Origin: Firmicutes bacterium UBA1535
Lineage (GTDB): Bacteria > Bacillota > Clostridia > Tissierellales > Sedimentibacteraceae
Assembly: GCA_002323775.1 (NCBI GenBank)
Contig: DCPV01000206.1
Span: 1-13,465 of the forward strand
Length of the DNA: 13,465 nt
Direction of reading: 5' to 3'
The position numbers were made by a program, and so were the translations under genes. Below, piece after piece: positions 11,705 through 13,465 of this stretch; position 1 is the first letter of the stretch; each line of letters starts with the position of its first letter. The notes under the pieces were generated by a model. That model saw only the letters and a program-made list of their open reading frames with translations, was not told where the DNA came from and ran no database searches.

Positions 11705-13465
11705 TCACTCCTTACTATTCACTAATTCCATAGGATTTTTTCTAATCATAGAGTATATAAATACAGAGCTTAGACATACAATAAATAAAAACTGTAGAAA
11801 TTCTATAGTAAAAATAAATCCATTAGATTTTAGTGGTATTATATTATCTTGATTTTCATTACCCTCATCATCATTTTTATTTAAGACATTATAACTTGAA
11901 TCTGCATTAATACTAAAGCTTTTATCAAATGAGCTGTTCATTACCTGATTTATTGCCATATTGTATGAAAAACTTACTACCTTATCCTCCAATGCATTGG
12001 TTATAATTCCACCAAGTATAGTTGAAGGTAATGCTAACAACATACAGCTTATTAACAAATGTGCAAAAGTTCTTCTAAATCCTACTCCAAGTGATAACAT
12101 TATTCCTGCATTCTTCTTTTCTTTTATAATATATAGTAAAACGAAAAGTATAAGCACTAATATCCAAATTACAATACCTACAGACAATATAATTAAAGCA
12201 TTTTGTGATAACACTTTTAATACGTTCTTCACAGCATAATATCCTTGATCGTAGTATAAAAAGTATTTATCAAGACCTTTTTGCTTTAGCTCTTCCTTAA
12301 AATCTTCAAGTTTATCATTAGGAATGATTATTGAATAGAGTGATGTTGGAATTTGATTAAAGCTTTCTATTTTAACATCCTCTTGTTCAATTGAACTAAG
12401 GTCTACTGCCTTTGATGGAGTAAAAATAGTATTAGGTGATAACATAAACTCTACTACCTCTACCTTTGGTGCTTGATATATACCAACAATTTTAAAGGAA
12501 TGATCCTTAGTTTTTGGCATAGAGTATGGATTAATATTTAAAAACCAAAGTGCTTCTCCTTCAATACTAGAGTTTGGACTAAAAAATGCTGCAACGTTAG
12601 GAGTTCTATTTAAAGGAGCATTTATAAGACTTGAGCTTAAAAAATATTCATACTTTGCCTTAGAAAGCGATATATCTATTTCATCTCCTACGTTTAGATT
12701 ATTTAAATTTGCAAATTGCCAGTTAACAATACATACATTTTCCCCTTGCTTATATTCTTCAGCTGTTATTTCTCTTCCTTTAACTATAAAAGCTTTTTTT
12801 TGATTAAAATGAGGTACTGCATTTATATTGTCTATACCTATAACATTTACAGAACTATTAATAGTCTGGCAATTTTCAATTAATCGTTTAAAATCAGCCC
12901 CTTCATCAGAATTTAAGTATGTCTTTGCATCTTTCTCTAGTTCTACATATGAATTAAAATATCCCTCACATTTTTGATTAGAAATAAAATTTAAATTTTT
13001 ATCAAGTGTTATATTTTTAAAGCTGTTTTCATTGAAAGGGGATATCCTGTCATAATATTTTCCTGCACTATCTCTTATTCCTCCCACAACCGCCATAAAA
13101 TTTTTAGTAAGCCCAGCCATCAAATATTTCTTTCCAATTTCAAATAATCCCATAGCATTCATCTCGGATTCTGTTGTATAGGTTTCAACATAACCAAAAA
13201 CTTCATAGCTAGGATGCAGTGTAAGTATATTATTGATAATTTTCCAATTAACTACCTTTAAATCTTCTATAGCTGGATTGCGTTTTTTTAAATTACTAGC
13301 ATATTTTATCGTTTCAATTCCTACACATTCCAATTCAAAAACTGCCATATTATAACATAAACTCCATTCATTCCAAACCTCACGTTCAGAACCCGGTACT
13401 AGTACAGGAATTAAATCTTTTGAAAAAGCTAAATAAGATTTTCGCAAATCCACTTTACCAAAGAT
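11705..13465 (-). CDS. ABC transporter permease, FtsX/MacB family (first permease, 5' end beyond the window)
   Basis: The frame is open to the right edge (IFGK precedes the first internal GTG at 13453), so the true start and the expected N-terminal helix lie outside. About 410 residues of extracytoplasmic domain are visible, including MacB-PCD-like text such as KAFIVKGREITAEEYKQGE and NLNVGDEIDISL. Three C-terminal helices follow (about 418-443, 462-486 and 546-569 counted from that GTG). KEKKNAGIMLSLGVGFRRTF (444-463) is the FtsX coupling motif. The loop between the last two helices is unusually long (about 58 residues) and acidic (NKNDDEGNENQDN). The ending RKNPMELVNSKE is the usual 'NP-x-E-x-L' type tail. 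The TGA stop abuts the next permease, so the genes are coupled. Confidence 0.88.
   Translation of the reverse strand: MFGKVDLRKSYLAFSKDLIPVLVPGSEREVWNEWSLCYNMAVFELECVGIETIKYASNLKKRNPAIEDLKVVNWKIINNILTLHPSYEVFGYVETYTTESEMNAMGLFEIGKKYLMAGLTKNFMAVVGGIRDSAGKYYDRISPFNENSFKNITLDKNLNFISNQKCEGYFNSYVELEKDAKTYLNSDEGADFKRLIENCQTINSSVNVIGIDNINAVPHFNQKKAFIVKGREITAEEYKQGENVCIVNWQFANLNNLNVGDEIDISLSKAKYEYFLSSSLINAPLNRTPNVAAFFSPNSSIEGEALWFLNINPYSMPKTKDHSFKIVGIYQAPKVEVVEFMLSPNTIFTPSKAVDLSSIEQEDVKIESFNQIPTSLYSIIIPNDKLEDFKEELKQKGLDKYFLYYDQGYYAVKNVLKVLSQNALIILSVGIVIWILVLILFVLLYIIKEKKNAGIMLSLGVGFRRTFAHLLISCMLLALPSTILGGIITNALEDKVVSFSYNMAINQVMNSSFDKSFSINADSSYNVLNKNDDEGNENQDNIIPLKSNGFIFTIEFLQFLFIVCLSSVFIYSMIRKNPMELVNSKE

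Noticed and set aside
11961..12239. Plus-strand 92-codon ORF opposite the first permease
   Set aside because: Shadow of membrane-helix coding sequence; no start signals or recognisable domain.

Overview
The window is AT-rich and reads as a chromosomal segment of a low-GC Gram-positive anaerobe, most likely class Clostridia (a Peptostreptococcaceae-like relative is a guess). The basis is the Firmicutes-type infC-rpmI-rplT operon with an AUU-start infC behind an attenuated leader, a yhbD/yhbE/yhbF bactofilin cluster, luxS, strong AGGAGG-type ribosome sites, consensus sigma-A promoters and many U-tailed hairpin terminators. No phage genes, insertion sequences or CRISPR array were seen.

Left part (1-1660): a T-box-like leader with its promoter runs leftwards off the window, so its gene is outside. 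It is followed by a tRNA-Pro(UGG) gene on the plus strand with a terminator, then a transcription unit with a near-perfect promoter, a 22-codon leader ORF, a nested hairpin and a YjgF/Rid-family gene. A 30-codon remnant resembling the C-terminus of an acetyltransferase follows.

Middle left (1585-4860, minus strand): an apparent four-gene operon. It holds a YhbD-like HTH regulator (TTG start), two bactofilin-like proteins related to B. subtilis YhbE/YhbF, and a CPBP intramembrane protease. A strong promoter overlapped by an inverted repeat precedes it and an intrinsic terminator ends it. The layout suggests a regulated cell-envelope module.

Middle (4967-6498, plus strand): a SpoU/TrmH-family RNA 2'-O-methyltransferase gene and luxS, probably co-transcribed. 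The spacer before luxS can fold into a three-way junction plus a pseudoknot that reaches the luxS start region, and it overlaps a 12-codon ORF with a strong ribosome site. This is the best candidate for an undescribed regulatory element in the window.

Middle right (6473-8024, minus strand): infC-rpmI-rplT with a consensus promoter and an attenuator leader of the L20-autoregulation type. Divergent from it (8103-9653, plus) is a shortened FtsH-like AAA protease lacking the usual extracytoplasmic domain.

Right part (9671-13465, minus strand): an ABC exporter of the MacB/FtsX type, with two large permeases (the first cut by the window edge) and a LolD-like ATPase. It shares a 17-bp bidirectional terminator with the protease gene.
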